A stretch of DNA of 64,000 nucleotides from Oscillibacter hominis (GTDB lineage Bacteria; Bacillota; Clostridia; Oscillospirales; Oscillospiraceae). The stretch's first letter is position 1, and the number at the start of each line of letters is the position of its first letter. The stretch lies in assembly GCF_014334055.1 (NCBI RefSeq), contig NZ_CP060490.1, positions 1,922,001 through 1,986,000 on the forward strand. The letters run 5' to 3'. The notes below the pieces were generated by a model that did not search any database, had not been told where the DNA came from, and saw nothing but the letters and a program-made list of their open reading frames with translations. The position numbers and the translations under genes are program-made. Of the stretch, positions 16,907-25,040 are shown piece after piece.

Positions 16907-17137
16907 TCACCACCCTAATATTGATTTGAGCTGTGCATTGGACAGTGCGTCCTCCAGCCCCAGTTTACTGTCCAAGGTCTCTTTTAAATCTGTAATCGAT
17001 GCAATGGGGTGCTGGTCTTCCTTGTCCCGGTTTTGCAGCACGCTGTGATCCAGTGTACCTCCGCTGGCAGCCAAAGGCCTAATGTTGACCGTAAGGCCGG
17101 GCACAGTGCCCACTGATACTGAAATTTTCCCTGGCAT
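16907..17137 (-). CDS. Small phage-associated protein
   Basis: This 76-residue protein lies 4 bp upstream of the tail-like gene and directly after the 17138-17464 gene. The sequence includes GGTLDHSVLQNRDKEDQHPIA, reminiscent of collagen-free linker regions in phage tail fibres. No catalytic motif or membrane helix is visible. The role is inferred only from the neighbours. Confidence 0.5.
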   Translation of the reverse strand: MPGKISVSVGTVPGLTVNIRPLAASGGTLDHSVLQNRDKEDQHPIASITDLKETLDSKLGLEDALSNAQLKSILGW

Positions 17138-17464
17138 TTACAGCACCTCCGTGGAAATTGCGTCGACCACGTTGACTTTTTTAGGGACAATGCCCTGCAC
17201 GGTTCCATTGACGTATTTGATCCGTATGTCCAACTCAACGGAGGAGTTGGCCTCCCAGTCAAAGGTCTCCTGCTGGGTGAGGGGCAGCTCAAATACCCCG
17301 CTTTCCTCGGAATAGACCACATCGCCGGGATAGACCTTCCGGAGTCCGCCGATATAGAATTCCACTGTCTCCACCTCCGCCACCCGCAGCACTTCATCGT
17401 TGGCCCGAATCTCCACAGGCAGGGCGTAGGCGTCTCCCTGTTTCACATAGATTGCCACAAGCAT
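17138..17464 (-). CDS. Phage baseplate-type protein (BppU N-terminal-like)
   Basis: This 108-residue beta-rich protein opens MLVAIYVKQGDAYALPVEIRANDE and has a periodic acidic pattern typical of the N-terminal domain of phage baseplate upper proteins. The ATG follows AAAGGAG. It is the first gene of the three-gene leftward set in the element. A complete tail module is missing. The assignment is by pattern and moderately uncertain. Confidence 0.5.
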   Translation of the reverse strand: MLVAIYVKQGDAYALPVEIRANDEVLRVAEVETVEFYIGGLRKVYPGDVVYSEESGVFELPLTQQETFDWEANSSVELDIRIKYVNGTVQGIVPKKVNVVDAISTEVL

Positions 17465-17639
17465 CTTCTCCTTTCACAGTCCGGACCGCGCAAACGCAGA
17501 ATCTCTCTTCCCGGTTCATTAAAACATTTGCCTGTCCTTGATCTCTGTCAATAGGACAACCAATCCGGTTCCAATTTGCACCTTTGGGTACAACATCCTA
17601 TGTAAGGCCCGGCCATTCCACTTCCCGGGAAAAGGCCGA

Positions 17640-17831
17640 TCAGTCCTCCGCCTTTCGCAAAAGGGCCGCCTCGGCCAGCTGCTGAATCTGCCGCATGGCT
17701 CTCTTTCGCTCTTCCTCCGTTGCACTGCGGCACACCGCGTCCATGATGCAGCAAACCGCGTCACCGCATTCCACCGTCATCCTGCATTCCTCCATATCAG
17801 GTACAAAGGGCGCCTTTGCGGAGTATGCCAT
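17640..17831 (-). CDS. 63-residue element protein, function unknown
   Basis: I do not recognise this protein. It has a Cys-rich middle (ECGDAVCCIMDAVC) followed by a charged helix (ATEEERKRAMRQIQQLAEAALL). The ATG at 17831 follows GAGGTG with 6-nt spacing; an in-frame GTG lies at 17840. It is divergent from the serine recombinase across a 180-bp gap. A small charged protein next to a serine recombinase could be a directionality factor, but nothing in the sequence proves it. Confidence 0.5.
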   Translation of the reverse strand: MAYSAKAPFVPDMEECRMTVECGDAVCCIMDAVCRSATEEERKRAMRQIQQLAEAALLRKAED

Positions 17832-17967
17832 ATGCATCACCTCACCGCAAGTCTACGGCCCGATGATTCATCCTATGACTGTCTGCGTTCTGTTCCAGCT
17901 CGTCCAGATCATATAAATGGAACTGGCAGCACTCTGAACTCGATGCGGACAACCGTCAAAACACAGC

Positions 17968-17998
17968 AAAAGAGCCGCCCTTTTCAAGGCGGCTCTTT
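17968..17998. promoter_or_regulatory. Strong hairpin just upstream of the recombinase start
   Basis: A stem AAAGAGCCGCC/GGCGGCTCTTT with a 9-nt loop ends 14 nt before the recombinase ATG. It is terminator-shaped, with A and T runs but only three Ts. It could stop transcription into the recombinase or shape its leader. Confidence 0.6.
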
Positions 17999-18012
17999 CA
18001 ATGGGAGAGGTT

Positions 18013-19584
18013 ATGGAGCAGTATTTGATCTATCTCAGAAAATCCAGGAAGGACCGGGAGTTAGAGTCCCAAACCGGGCAGTTCGACACCTTACAGCGCC
18101 ACAGGGACACACTGACCACACTGGCGCAGGCGCGGGGCTACCACATTGCTCACATCTATGAGGAGGTGGTCAGCGGCGACACCATCGCGGACCGGCCGGA
18201 GATGCAAAAGCTCCTGTCCGCAGTGGAAACCGGGGCCTTTTCGGGCGTGCTGGTGATGGAGGTCCCCCGCCTGGCCCGCGGAAACACCCGGGATCAGGGC
18301 ATGGTGGCGGAGACCTTTCAGTACAGCGGCACGAAAATCATCACACCGGAAAAAGTTTACGACCCCGCCGACGAGGCCGATGAGGAGTACTTCGAATTCG
18401 GCCTGTTCATGAGCCGCCGGGAATACAAGGCCATCAACCGCCGCCTCCAGCGGGGCCGCCTGGCCTCCTTAAATGAAGGTAAGTTCGTGGCCGGCACGGC
18501 CCCATACGGCTACCACAAGGTCAGGCTGTCCGGACAAAAAGGCTATACCCTGGCAATCGAGCCGGACCAGGCGGAGGTGGTGCGTGAGATTTTCCAGCTG
18601 TACGCCTGCGGCGATGCCGTGGGCGGAGCGCCGCTGAGCAGCGGCGACATTGCGCAATGGCTCAACGCCAGGGCCATCCCCTCCCCCGGCGGTGTCAAGT
18701 GGTCTGCTCCGTCGGTCCGGGATATCCTGAAAAACCCCACATATGCCGGATACCTGCGCTGGGGCCACCGACCGGACAAAAAGCAGATGGTGGACGGCAG
18801 CGTGGTGCTCACACGCCCGGTCAACCCGGAGGGCCTTCAGCGTAAGGGGCTCCATCCGGCCATCGTTTCACAGTCCCTCTGGTCCGCCGCCCGTTCGGCT
18901 ATGGAAAGCCGCGCCCATGCTCCGGTCCCCGGCCCCAGGCGGCTTTCCAATCCACTGGCCGGCCTGGTGTACTGCTCTCTTTGCGGAAAGCCGCTGGTCC
19001 AGCTCCCCCAGGGCAGCCATGGCGCCCCCATGCTTGTCTGCCCCACAAAAAACTGCCCCACCGTGGGCAGCCGCCGGGATGTGGTGGAATCAGCGATCCT
19101 CCAGAGCCTCCAGTCCTACCTGAAGCACTGCCGGATCAGCATGACCGCCGGAGCAGAACACAGCGCATCCGCCATTCGTGAGTCCGAACATCAGCTTTCC
19201 AAAGTCCAGCGGAGTCTGGAAGTCCTCGCCATGCAGCGTGAGAGGCTCCATGATCTGGTAGAGCAGGGAGTCTATACCCAGGAGGTCTTCCTGGAGCGCT
19301 CCCGCAGCCTGAACCATCGGATCGCCGACGCCTCCTCCCGGGAACAAGCCCTCCGCCTCCAGCTCTGTGCCCTCCGTCAACCGGAGGCGGCACGGCGGCC
19401 TATGGAGAGCCAAAGCATTCTCCAGGTCTACAGCAGCCTGGAGACGGCGGGTGAAAAAAACACCCTGCTCAAAGCGGCGGTGGATCATGTGGTCTATTGG
19501 AAAAGCGTGGGTGGCCAGTGGCGGAAAAGCGATCTGAAGCTGTATATCTATCCAAAGCTCCGTGACACGGACCAGGGCCTATAA
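18013..19584 (+). CDS. Large serine recombinase (site-specific integrase/excisionase)
   Basis: The enzyme (523 residues) cuts and rejoins att sites through a phosphoserine link. The N-terminal resolvase domain has the nucleophile S11 in YLRKSRKD and conserved Arg in EVPRLARG. A Recombinase domain follows with TAPYGYHKV and ILKNPTYAGYLRWG. A zinc-ribbon has CSLCGKPL and CPTKNC, then a coiled coil (about residues 380-450). The length and domain order are those of phage integrases and of the SpoIVCA-type recombinases that excise skin elements. The ATG at 18013 has GGAGAGG; an in-frame ATG at 18001 is less likely. The gene appears complete. Confidence 0.92.
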   Translation: MEQYLIYLRKSRKDRELESQTGQFDTLQRHRDTLTTLAQARGYHIAHIYEEVVSGDTIADRPEMQKLLSAVETGAFSGVLVMEVPRLARGNTRDQGMVAETFQYSGTKIITPEKVYDPADEADEEYFEFGLFMSRREYKAINRRLQRGRLASLNEGKFVAGTAPYGYHKVRLSGQKGYTLAIEPDQAEVVREIFQLYACGDAVGGAPLSSGDIAQWLNARAIPSPGGVKWSAPSVRDILKNPTYAGYLRWGHRPDKKQMVDGSVVLTRPVNPEGLQRKGLHPAIVSQSLWSAARSAMESRAHAPVPGPRRLSNPLAGLVYCSLCGKPLVQLPQGSHGAPMLVCPTKNCPTVGSRRDVVESAILQSLQSYLKHCRISMTAGAEHSASAIRESEHQLSKVQRSLEVLAMQRERLHDLVEQGVYTQEVFLERSRSLNHRIADASSREQALRLQLCALRQPEAARRPMESQSILQVYSSLETAGEKNTLLKAAVDHVVYWKSVGGQWRKSDLKLYIYPKLRDTDQGL

Positions 19585-19595
19585 CATGGTGGTTC

Positions 19596-19613
19596 CTATA
19601 CAGCAGGCCCACC
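19596..19613. repeat. Right attachment site candidate (attR)
   Basis: CTATACAGCAGGCCCACC pairs with the left copy at 16171-16188. It lies 12 bp after the recombinase stop and inside the yaaH reading frame. Confidence 0.75.
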
Positions 19614-20037
19614 CATGGCGGTTTCACCCCTGCCCAATGTCCGGGCCGTCCTGGAATATGCGTTGACGGAAATTCCGCCGGAGAAGATTTTCCTGGGCAT
19701 GTCCAACTACGGATATGACTGGCCTCTTCCCTTTGTGGAGGGCGTCACCCGGGCCACGTCACTTTCCAACCAGCAGGCCATCAACCTCGCCATTCAGTAC
19801 GGCGTGCCCATTGAATACGACGATTGGGCACAGGCGCCTTACTTCACCTACTGGGACAGCGCGGGCACCGAGCACCAGGTGTGGTTCGAGGATGCCCGCA
19901 GCCAGGACGCCCGGCTGCGCCTGGTGGCTGAGTATGGCCTCAAGGGAGTGGGGTACTGGAACCTCATGCGTCCCTTTTCCCAGACCTGGCTGACACTCAA
20001 TGCGCTCTATGACATAGCGGATATCCCACAAACGTAA
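19597..20037 (+). CDS. yaaH: C-terminal fragment of the interrupted YaaH/SleL-like hydrolase
   Basis: The frame reads Y-T-A-G-P-P-M-A-V-S-P and then continues the GH18 fold: LEYALTEIPPEKIFLGMSNYGYDW, WFEDARSQDARLRLV and GLKGVGYWNLMRPF, all close to YaaH. A methionine at 19615 could serve as a start, but no ribosome site precedes it, so the fragment is probably not translated alone. Joined to the 15329 fragment it gives a 427-codon LysM-LysM-GH18 gene. No stops or frameshifts are seen in either piece, which argues against simple decay. Confidence 0.88.
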   Translation, partial: YTAGPPMAVSPLPNVRAVLEYALTEIPPEKIFLGMSNYGYDWPLPFVEGVTRATSLSNQQAINLAIQYGVPIEYDDWAQAPYFTYWDSAGTEHQVWFEDARSQDARLRLVAEYGLKGVGYWNLMRPFSQTWLTLNALYDIADIPQT

Positions 20038-20069
20038 AATGGACGGTTCAAAAGAACCGTCCATTTTAC
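20034..20069 (+). terminator. Terminator at the end of yaaH
   Basis: A 16-bp stem, GTAAAATGGACGGTTC against GAACCGTCCATTTTAC, has a 4-nt loop and directly overlaps the yaaH stop. It survives intact after the split gene. Confidence 0.85.
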
Positions 20070-20478
20070 CGTATGATATAGAGAAAGGAGAGGGGAGAAA
20101 TAGTATCTTAAACACCCGATTGATCCGTCCCCGCGGCGGTGTACCCCATCGCCGTTCCATCTGGGGAGGTTCCCAATCTCAGCGGGAAAGAGTCCTGCCT
20201 CTTTCCGCTTGGTTTATGGCTTCATCCTACCGTCCCAATTGCAGGAAGTCAAGGGCATTTCCATATCATTCACAATTTGTTTACACCCTTCCTGTTTTGG
20301 TAATCTTTTGTTCATATTCCATTCAAATTTACTGCGATTTTTCTTTTTTTCCGCACATCCTATTCGAAAACCATGTTCTGCACACTTTGTCGGAACTTGT
20401 CATCATTTTGTGTTTTCTTTCCCCTTCTCATCTGCTATACTCAACTTAGAAAGAAATTCACAAAGGAGAACTTAGTCA
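20070..20478. other. Intergenic, AT-richer, no gene recognised
   Basis: This is about 410 bp before the lipoprotein gene. A -10-like TATACT lies at 20436-20441, but the nearest TTGTGT is 22 bp away. No ORF with a ribosome site or RNA signature was found. Confidence 0.45.
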
Positions 20479-21690
20479 ATGAAAAAGAGCCTCTTCATCC
20501 TATGTTTCCTCTGTTGCCTGACTTTGGCCGCCTGCGGAACCTCCGGTGCCTCGTCCTCCGGCGGCTCCTCCTCAGCCGGCAGTGGATCCGGTTCCTCTTC
20601 GCAGCAGGAGCCGGAGGAACCGATCCCTCCGGAAGAGCCGGTCTTTGACCTCTCCTCCGTCCAGTTGGTCAATTATGAAGGGGTGGTAGAGCACCTCTTT
20701 TTCCATCCGGTGGTCGCCTATCCGGAGCTGGCCTTTGACGGTGACAAGCAGTCCAACGGCATCGACGACTGGATGGTTACAGTGGACGAATACAATAAAA
20801 TTCTCAGCAGCCTGTATGCAAACGATTATGTCCTGGTGGACATCAATCAGGTCTGGTCGGAATCCAAGGACGAATCCGGCAACCCCGTGATGGTCCGCAA
20901 TGAGCTGATGGTTCCGGAGGGGAAAAAGCCCCTGATCCTCTCCTTTGATGACGTGAACTACTACCCTTACATGCTGGAAAACGGCTTCACCCATAAGCTG
21001 ATCATCGGCGACAACGGCCAGCTCTGGAGCTACGGAAAAGACCCCCAGGGCGCCGAGGTGATCTCCCAGGACTTGGACGCCGTCACCATTTTGGACAAAT
21101 TTGTCCGGGAGCATCCCGACTTTTCCCCCTACGGTGCCAAAGGCTGCCTGTCCCTAACCGGCTACTGCGGCATCTTAGGCTACCGGACCATGACGGAAAA
21201 GGAGGATACCTCCGCCGCCCATGAGGAAAACCGCCAGCGGGAGATTGAAGCGGTCAAGCCCATCATCGCCGAGCTCAAGCGCACCGGCTGGACCTTTGGC
21301 AGCCACACCTGGGGGCACGTCAACCTGACCGACCGGCCCTTGGAGGTGATCCAGGCCGACACGGAAAAGTGGATGAATGAAGTGGGTTCCCTGGTGGGTC
21401 CCACCAGCATTCTCTTCTACCCCCACGGTGCCCGGCCGGACGGCGACGACTGGCACCAGACGGGCCCCAAATTCCAGTACCTTCAAAGCAAAGGATTCCG
21501 GGTGTTCTGCTCCGTGGGTACGGAGAGCTTCAGTTATATCAAAAAGGATATCTGCGCTGTGATCTGCGACCGTCTGCACCCCGACGGCACCACGCTCCGC
21601 CACTCCCGGGACCGGTATCTGAAGTTCTATGACGCCAAGGACGTGATGGACGTCTCGGTCCGTCCCCAGCGGGAAATTGACTGGCAGTAA
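20479..21690 (+). CDS. Lipoprotein with NodB-type polysaccharide deacetylase domain
   Basis: This is an extracytoplasmic, membrane-anchored protein of 403 residues. A lipoprotein signal peptide ends at LAAC (C19), followed by a low-complexity Ser/Gly/Glu/Pro linker to about residue 55. The domain has the deacetylase metal-site pattern: FDDVNYYPY (Asp-Asp) and GSHTWGHVNLT (His-x3-His), with FYPHGARPDGDD further on. NodB proteins remove N- or O-acetyl groups from peptidoglycan or other glycans. Clostridial relatives with such long insertions are poorly characterised. The start follows AAAGGAG. Cytidine deaminase follows after 25 bp. Confidence 0.78.
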   Translation: MKKSLFILCFLCCLTLAACGTSGASSSGGSSSAGSGSGSSSQQEPEEPIPPEEPVFDLSSVQLVNYEGVVEHLFFHPVVAYPELAFDGDKQSNGIDDWMVTVDEYNKILSSLYANDYVLVDINQVWSESKDESGNPVMVRNELMVPEGKKPLILSFDDVNYYPYMLENGFTHKLIIGDNGQLWSYGKDPQGAEVISQDLDAVTILDKFVREHPDFSPYGAKGCLSLTGYCGILGYRTMTEKEDTSAAHEENRQREIEAVKPIIAELKRTGWTFGSHTWGHVNLTDRPLEVIQADTEKWMNEVGSLVGPTSILFYPHGARPDGDDWHQTGPKFQYLQSKGFRVFCSVGTESFSYIKKDICAVICDRLHPDGTTLRHSRDRYLKFYDAKDVMDVSVRPQREIDWQ

Positions 21691-21715
21691 CATCTGCATA
21701 AAAGGAGGATTTCTT

Positions 21716-22117
21716 ATGACGGAACAAGCGCTCTGCGATGCCGCCATCGCCATGCTGGACCGGGCCTATTGCCCGTACTCCCATTTTGCCGTGGGTGCGG
21801 CCCTGGAGTGTTCCGACGGCACGGTATTCACCGGATGCAACATCGAAAATGCCGCCTATTCCCCTTCCATCTGCGCCGAGCGCACGGCGGTGGCCAAGGC
21901 GGTCAGTGAAGGCCATCGGGACTTTGTCCGCATCGCCGTGGCTGGCCGCGGCAGGGACTACTGCGTCCCCTGCGGCGTCTGCCGCCAGGTGCTCCTGGAG
22001 TTTGCTCCGGAGATTCAGGTCATCTGCATCAACGGTGCCGGGGAATCCAAATCTTTTTCCCTGAGAGAGCTGCTGCCCCACAGCTTTGATAGCTCCGCAT
22101 TGCCGATTGACGTGTGA
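21716..22117 (+). CDS. cdd: Cytidine deaminase
   Basis: It hydrolyses cytidine or deoxycytidine to uridine or deoxyuridine in pyrimidine salvage. The zinc-site motifs are CAERTA, with the catalytic Glu, and PCGVCRQ, with the two Cys ligands. Other family residues are CNIENAAYSPSIC. The 133-residue length is standard. I chose the ATG at 21716 with AAAGGAGG; an upstream ATG at 21677 overlaps the lipoprotein gene and has no site. In many Firmicutes cdd lies near era; here it is separate, about 33 kb away. Confidence 0.93.
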   Translation: MTEQALCDAAIAMLDRAYCPYSHFAVGAALECSDGTVFTGCNIENAAYSPSICAERTAVAKAVSEGHRDFVRIAVAGRGRDYCVPCGVCRQVLLEFAPEIQVICINGAGESKSFSLRELLPHSFDSSALPIDV

Positions 22118-22157
22118 ATCATGGCTGAAATCGCCTTCCCATCCTGAAAACAGTCAG

Positions 22158-22197
22158 CAGGAGCCGGCGCATCCAATGCGCCGGCTCCTGTTTGTTT
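22158..22197 (+). terminator. Terminator after cdd, shared with convergent symporter gene
   Basis: A stem CAGGAGCCGGCGCA/TGCGCCGGCTCCTG with a 5-nt loop is followed by TTTGTTT. It lies between two convergent genes. Confidence 0.85.
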
Positions 22198-23594
22198 CAG
22201 CGGTTTTTTCGGAAGTAGTCCTGGGTCAGCTTAATCACCACAGGCGACAACAGCAGCAAGGCGATCAGGTTGGGGATTGCCATCAGCCCATTGAGGGTGT
22301 CCGCGATGGCCCAGGCAAGATCCAGCTTCATGGTGGCGCCGATCACCATAAAAATGCAGAAGATCACCTGGTAGGGCTTGATGATCCCCGGCCCGAACAG
22401 GTACTCGGCGCAGCGGGTCCCATACAGGCCCCAGCTGAGAGTGGTGGAGAGGGCGAACAGGGTCAGGCCGATGGCAACCAGTACGCCGGCCGTCCTTCCC
22501 CCAAAGCTGGTGGTAAAGGCGCTGATGGCCAGATCCGCCCCGATGTCGCTTTGTCCGTAGGGCACCTTCACACCGCTGCACAGTACGGTCAGCGCCGTCA
22601 GGGTACAGATGACGATGGTGTCGGCAAACACCTCAAAGATGCCAAACAAGCCCTGCTGTACGGCATTATTGGTGTCCGCCGCGGCGTGGGCGATGGGTGC
22701 GGAGCCAAGGCCCGCTTCGTTGGAGAAAAGGCCCCGTCCAACGCCGCTTTTAATCACCTGGGCAATCCCGGTTCCCAACACGCCGCCCATCACGGCATCA
22801 GGGTTGAAGGCGCCTTCAAAAATAGAGAGGAACACCGGACCGATGTGCTGGGCATGGGTAACGATCACATAGAGCGAACCGGCGATGTATATGAGCGCCA
22901 TCACAGGCACCAGCTTTTCCGTCACGCTGCCGATGCGTTTCAGCCCTCCCAGATATACCAGCGCCGCGATGATGGCCACAAGGATACCCACACCCAGGTA
23001 TAACAGCTTGAGTTCTTCCTTAGAAAGCCCGATAAACTGGGTGAGCGCGGTGCCGATGGTGGTGGCAATGGTGTTGACCTGTGTCATGTTCCCAATGCCG
23101 AACGCAGCCAGGCAGCCAAAAGTGGCAAAAATTGCCCCCAGCCATTTCCACCCGGTGCCCAGTCCGTTTTTGATGTAGTACATGGGCCCGCCCACCCAGT
23201 CGCCCTTCCGGTTCCTCTCCCGATAGGAGATGGCCAAGGTGACCTCGGAGAATTTGGTGCACATGCCGAACAGGGCCGAAATCCACATCCAGAATACCGC
23301 ACCGGGTCCGCCCAGCGCAATCGCGCCGCAGACGCCTGCAATGTTTCCTGTGCCTACTGTGGCGGCCAGCGCGGTGGTCAACGCCTGGACCGGAGTGACC
23401 GAGCCCGGCTTGGCCTTTGTCTTCTGGAAGCATTTTCCCACCGTATTTTTCATGGCATAGCCAAATTTTCGAATTTGCAGAAAATCGGTGCGGATGGTGA
23501 AATACACACCTGTGCCAACAATCAAAATCATCATGGGGACGCCCCAGACAAAGCCATTGACAATGTCGTTGATACTTTGAATCAGGTCTGCCAT
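22197..23594 (-). CDS. Sodium:alanine (AGCS-family) symporter
   Basis: This Na+-coupled amino-acid importer (alanine, glycine or glutamine) has 465 residues and about 10-11 helices. Family motifs are PVQALTTALAATVGTGNIAGV near residue 70, GGPGAVFWMWISALFGM and GVGRGLFSNEAGLGSAPIAHAAA. For an organism with glycine reductase, uptake of glycine or alanine would feed Stickland metabolism. Substrate is not told by sequence. Its own promoter lies at 23640-23668. Confidence 0.9.
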   Translation of the reverse strand: MADLIQSINDIVNGFVWGVPMMILIVGTGVYFTIRTDFLQIRKFGYAMKNTVGKCFQKTKAKPGSVTPVQALTTALAATVGTGNIAGVCGAIALGGPGAVFWMWISALFGMCTKFSEVTLAISYRERNRKGDWVGGPMYYIKNGLGTGWKWLGAIFATFGCLAAFGIGNMTQVNTIATTIGTALTQFIGLSKEELKLLYLGVGILVAIIAALVYLGGLKRIGSVTEKLVPVMALIYIAGSLYVIVTHAQHIGPVFLSIFEGAFNPDAVMGGVLGTGIAQVIKSGVGRGLFSNEAGLGSAPIAHAAADTNNAVQQGLFGIFEVFADTIVICTLTALTVLCSGVKVPYGQSDIGADLAISAFTTSFGGRTAGVLVAIGLTLFALSTTLSWGLYGTRCAEYLFGPGIIKPYQVIFCIFMVIGATMKLDLAWAIADTLNGLMAIPNLIALLLLSPVVIKLTQDYFRKNR

Positions 23595-23639
23595 ATTTCT
23601 TTCCCCTCTCTGCAGTCTCCCGCTGGAACTGCTTACATG

Positions 23640-23668
23640 ATAATACTGGTTTTATGAAATCTAATCAA
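23640..23668 (-). promoter_or_regulatory. Promoter of the AGCS symporter gene
   Basis: TTGATT and TATTAT are separated by 17 bp on the minus strand, about 45 bp upstream of the ATG. The leader is short and has no glycine-riboswitch core. Confidence 0.6.
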
Positions 23669-23876
23669 TAGTTCCTCCAGGTTTTGTAAAAATTTTATGC
23701 ATATTTAACGATGTTTCTGGAAAATTATGACTTATTCCATCAACTGATTCCTGTCACCTGTTCCCCAACTGCCGACCGGCCCGAAGCATTTGCCGCTGTC
23801 TGTTCCCCATCTTCCACTTCCAGCCCATTCTATGCGGTTTTATATGATCTTGCCTGCCTTTAGGCCGCTTTTCTTC

Positions 23877-23905
23877 TTGCATTTTGCAGAGAAACTGACT
23901 ACAAT
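23877..23905 (+). promoter_or_regulatory. Promoter of the CobW-type GTPase genes
   Basis: TTGCAT and TACAAT are 17 bp apart and about 40 bp upstream of the ATG at 23946. No clear Zur or metal-regulator operator was recognised. Confidence 0.6.
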
Positions 23906-23945
23906 AAATAAATTAAGGAAGCTTATCATAAAAGGAAGGATCAAC

Positions 23946-25028
23946 ATGACAAAAATAGATATTATCTCCGGTTTTCTTGGTGCTGGAAAGACCACTTTCA
24001 TCAAAAAGCTGCTGAAAGAGGCCTATCAGGGCGAAAAGCTGGTGCTGATTGAGAATGAATTCGGCGAGATCAGCATCGACGGCGGATTTTTGAAGGATTC
24101 CGGAGTCCAGATCTCCGAAATGTCCTCTGGCTGCATCTGCTGCTCACTGGTGGGAGATTTTGGCCAGGCGCTGGAGGATGTGCAGAAGCAGTTCACCCCC
24201 GACCGGATTCTCATTGAGCCCTCCGGCGTGGGCAAGCTCTCCGACGTGATCCGCGCAGTGGAGCAAGTAGCTGCAAAGGACCCGGAGCTGAAGCTCAACA
24301 GCTATGTGACCGTGGCGGATGTGACCAAGTGCAAGGTCTATATGAAAAACTTCGGCGAGTTCTTCAACAACCAGGTGGAGAGTGCCGGCACCATCGTCCT
24401 CAGCCGCACCCAGAAAGCCTCCCCCGAAAAGGTGGAGGCCGCCGTGGAACTGCTGCGCCAGCATAACCCCGACGCCACCATCATCACCACGCCCTGGGAT
24501 CAGTTGGACGGCGCCCAGATCCTCAAGGCGGTGGAAAAGGGCTCCCAGTCCTTCCACGATCTTTTGGAGGAGCATCTCCATGAAGAGGAACACGAGTGCT
24601 GTGATCACGAGCACCATGACCACGAGTGCTGCGGCCATGACTATGACGGGCATGATGAACATCATCACGAGCATGACCATCACTGTCAGGACCACGACGG
24701 CCACGATCACCACGATCACGAGTGCTGCAGCCACGATCACCACCATCATCACGCCGACGAGGTGTTCACCAGCTGGGGCCGCGAGACGCCCAGGCAGTTC
24801 ACCGAAGGAGAGGTGGGGCAGATTCTGACGGCCCTGGATTCTGGCAACTACGGCAAGGTCCTGCGGGCAAAGGGAATTGTCCCCACCCCTGACGGCCGCT
24901 GGATTCACTTTGATCACGTGCCGGAGGAACAGCAGGTCCGCTATGGCTCGGCGGAATATACCGGCCGGCTTTGTGTCATCGGCTCGGAGCTGAATGAGGC
25001 AAAGCTTGCCGAACTCTTTGGAATCTGA
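23946..25028 (+). CDS. CobW/ZNG1-family GTP-binding metallochaperone with His-rich insert
   Basis: This P-loop GTPase (360 residues) is of the family that delivers metal ions, mainly zinc, to client proteins. Walker A is GFLGAGKTT near residues 9-17, followed by ENEFGE and the metal-binding SSGCICCS motif. A linker (about residues 215-275) is extraordinarily rich in His, Asp and Cys, with many HDH and HECC repeats, which would bind metal ions. The C-terminal CobW_C domain holds VLRAKGIV and WIHFDHVP. It is followed after 12 bp by a second CobW-like gene. The client is unknown. Confidence 0.88.
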   Translation: MTKIDIISGFLGAGKTTFIKKLLKEAYQGEKLVLIENEFGEISIDGGFLKDSGVQISEMSSGCICCSLVGDFGQALEDVQKQFTPDRILIEPSGVGKLSDVIRAVEQVAAKDPELKLNSYVTVADVTKCKVYMKNFGEFFNNQVESAGTIVLSRTQKASPEKVEAAVELLRQHNPDATIITTPWDQLDGAQILKAVEKGSQSFHDLLEEHLHEEEHECCDHEHHDHECCGHDYDGHDEHHHEHDHHCQDHDGHDHHDHECCSHDHHHHHADEVFTSWGRETPRQFTEGEVGQILTALDSGNYGKVLRAKGIVPTPDGRWIHFDHVPEEQQVRYGSAEYTGRLCVIGSELNEAKLAELFGI

Positions 25029-25040
25029 TAGGGGATCACA

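Larger units (their letters stand above)
16172..19596. mobile_element. 3,425-bp serine-recombinase element inserted in yaaH (skin-like)
   Basis: The element splits one coding sequence. Its ends are imperfect direct repeats of 18 bp (16171-16188 and 19596-19613, 15 of 18 identical, sharing TATACA and GCCCACC). Deleting one repeat plus the interior puts codon TAT at 16172 in register with TAT at 19597, so the frame is restored exactly. The contents are three phage-like structural genes, a 63-residue protein and a large serine recombinase whose stop is about 12 bp from the right repeat, the usual position for a recombinase next to its att site. By analogy with sigK-skin in Bacillus and Clostridioides and SPbeta in spsM, regulated excision during sporulation is plausible but not shown. 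Confidence 0.87.

Noticed and set aside
23595..23945. Glycine riboswitch upstream of the AGCS symporter
   Set aside because: A good promoter lies close to the start codon, and the conserved aptamer core is not present in the short leader.
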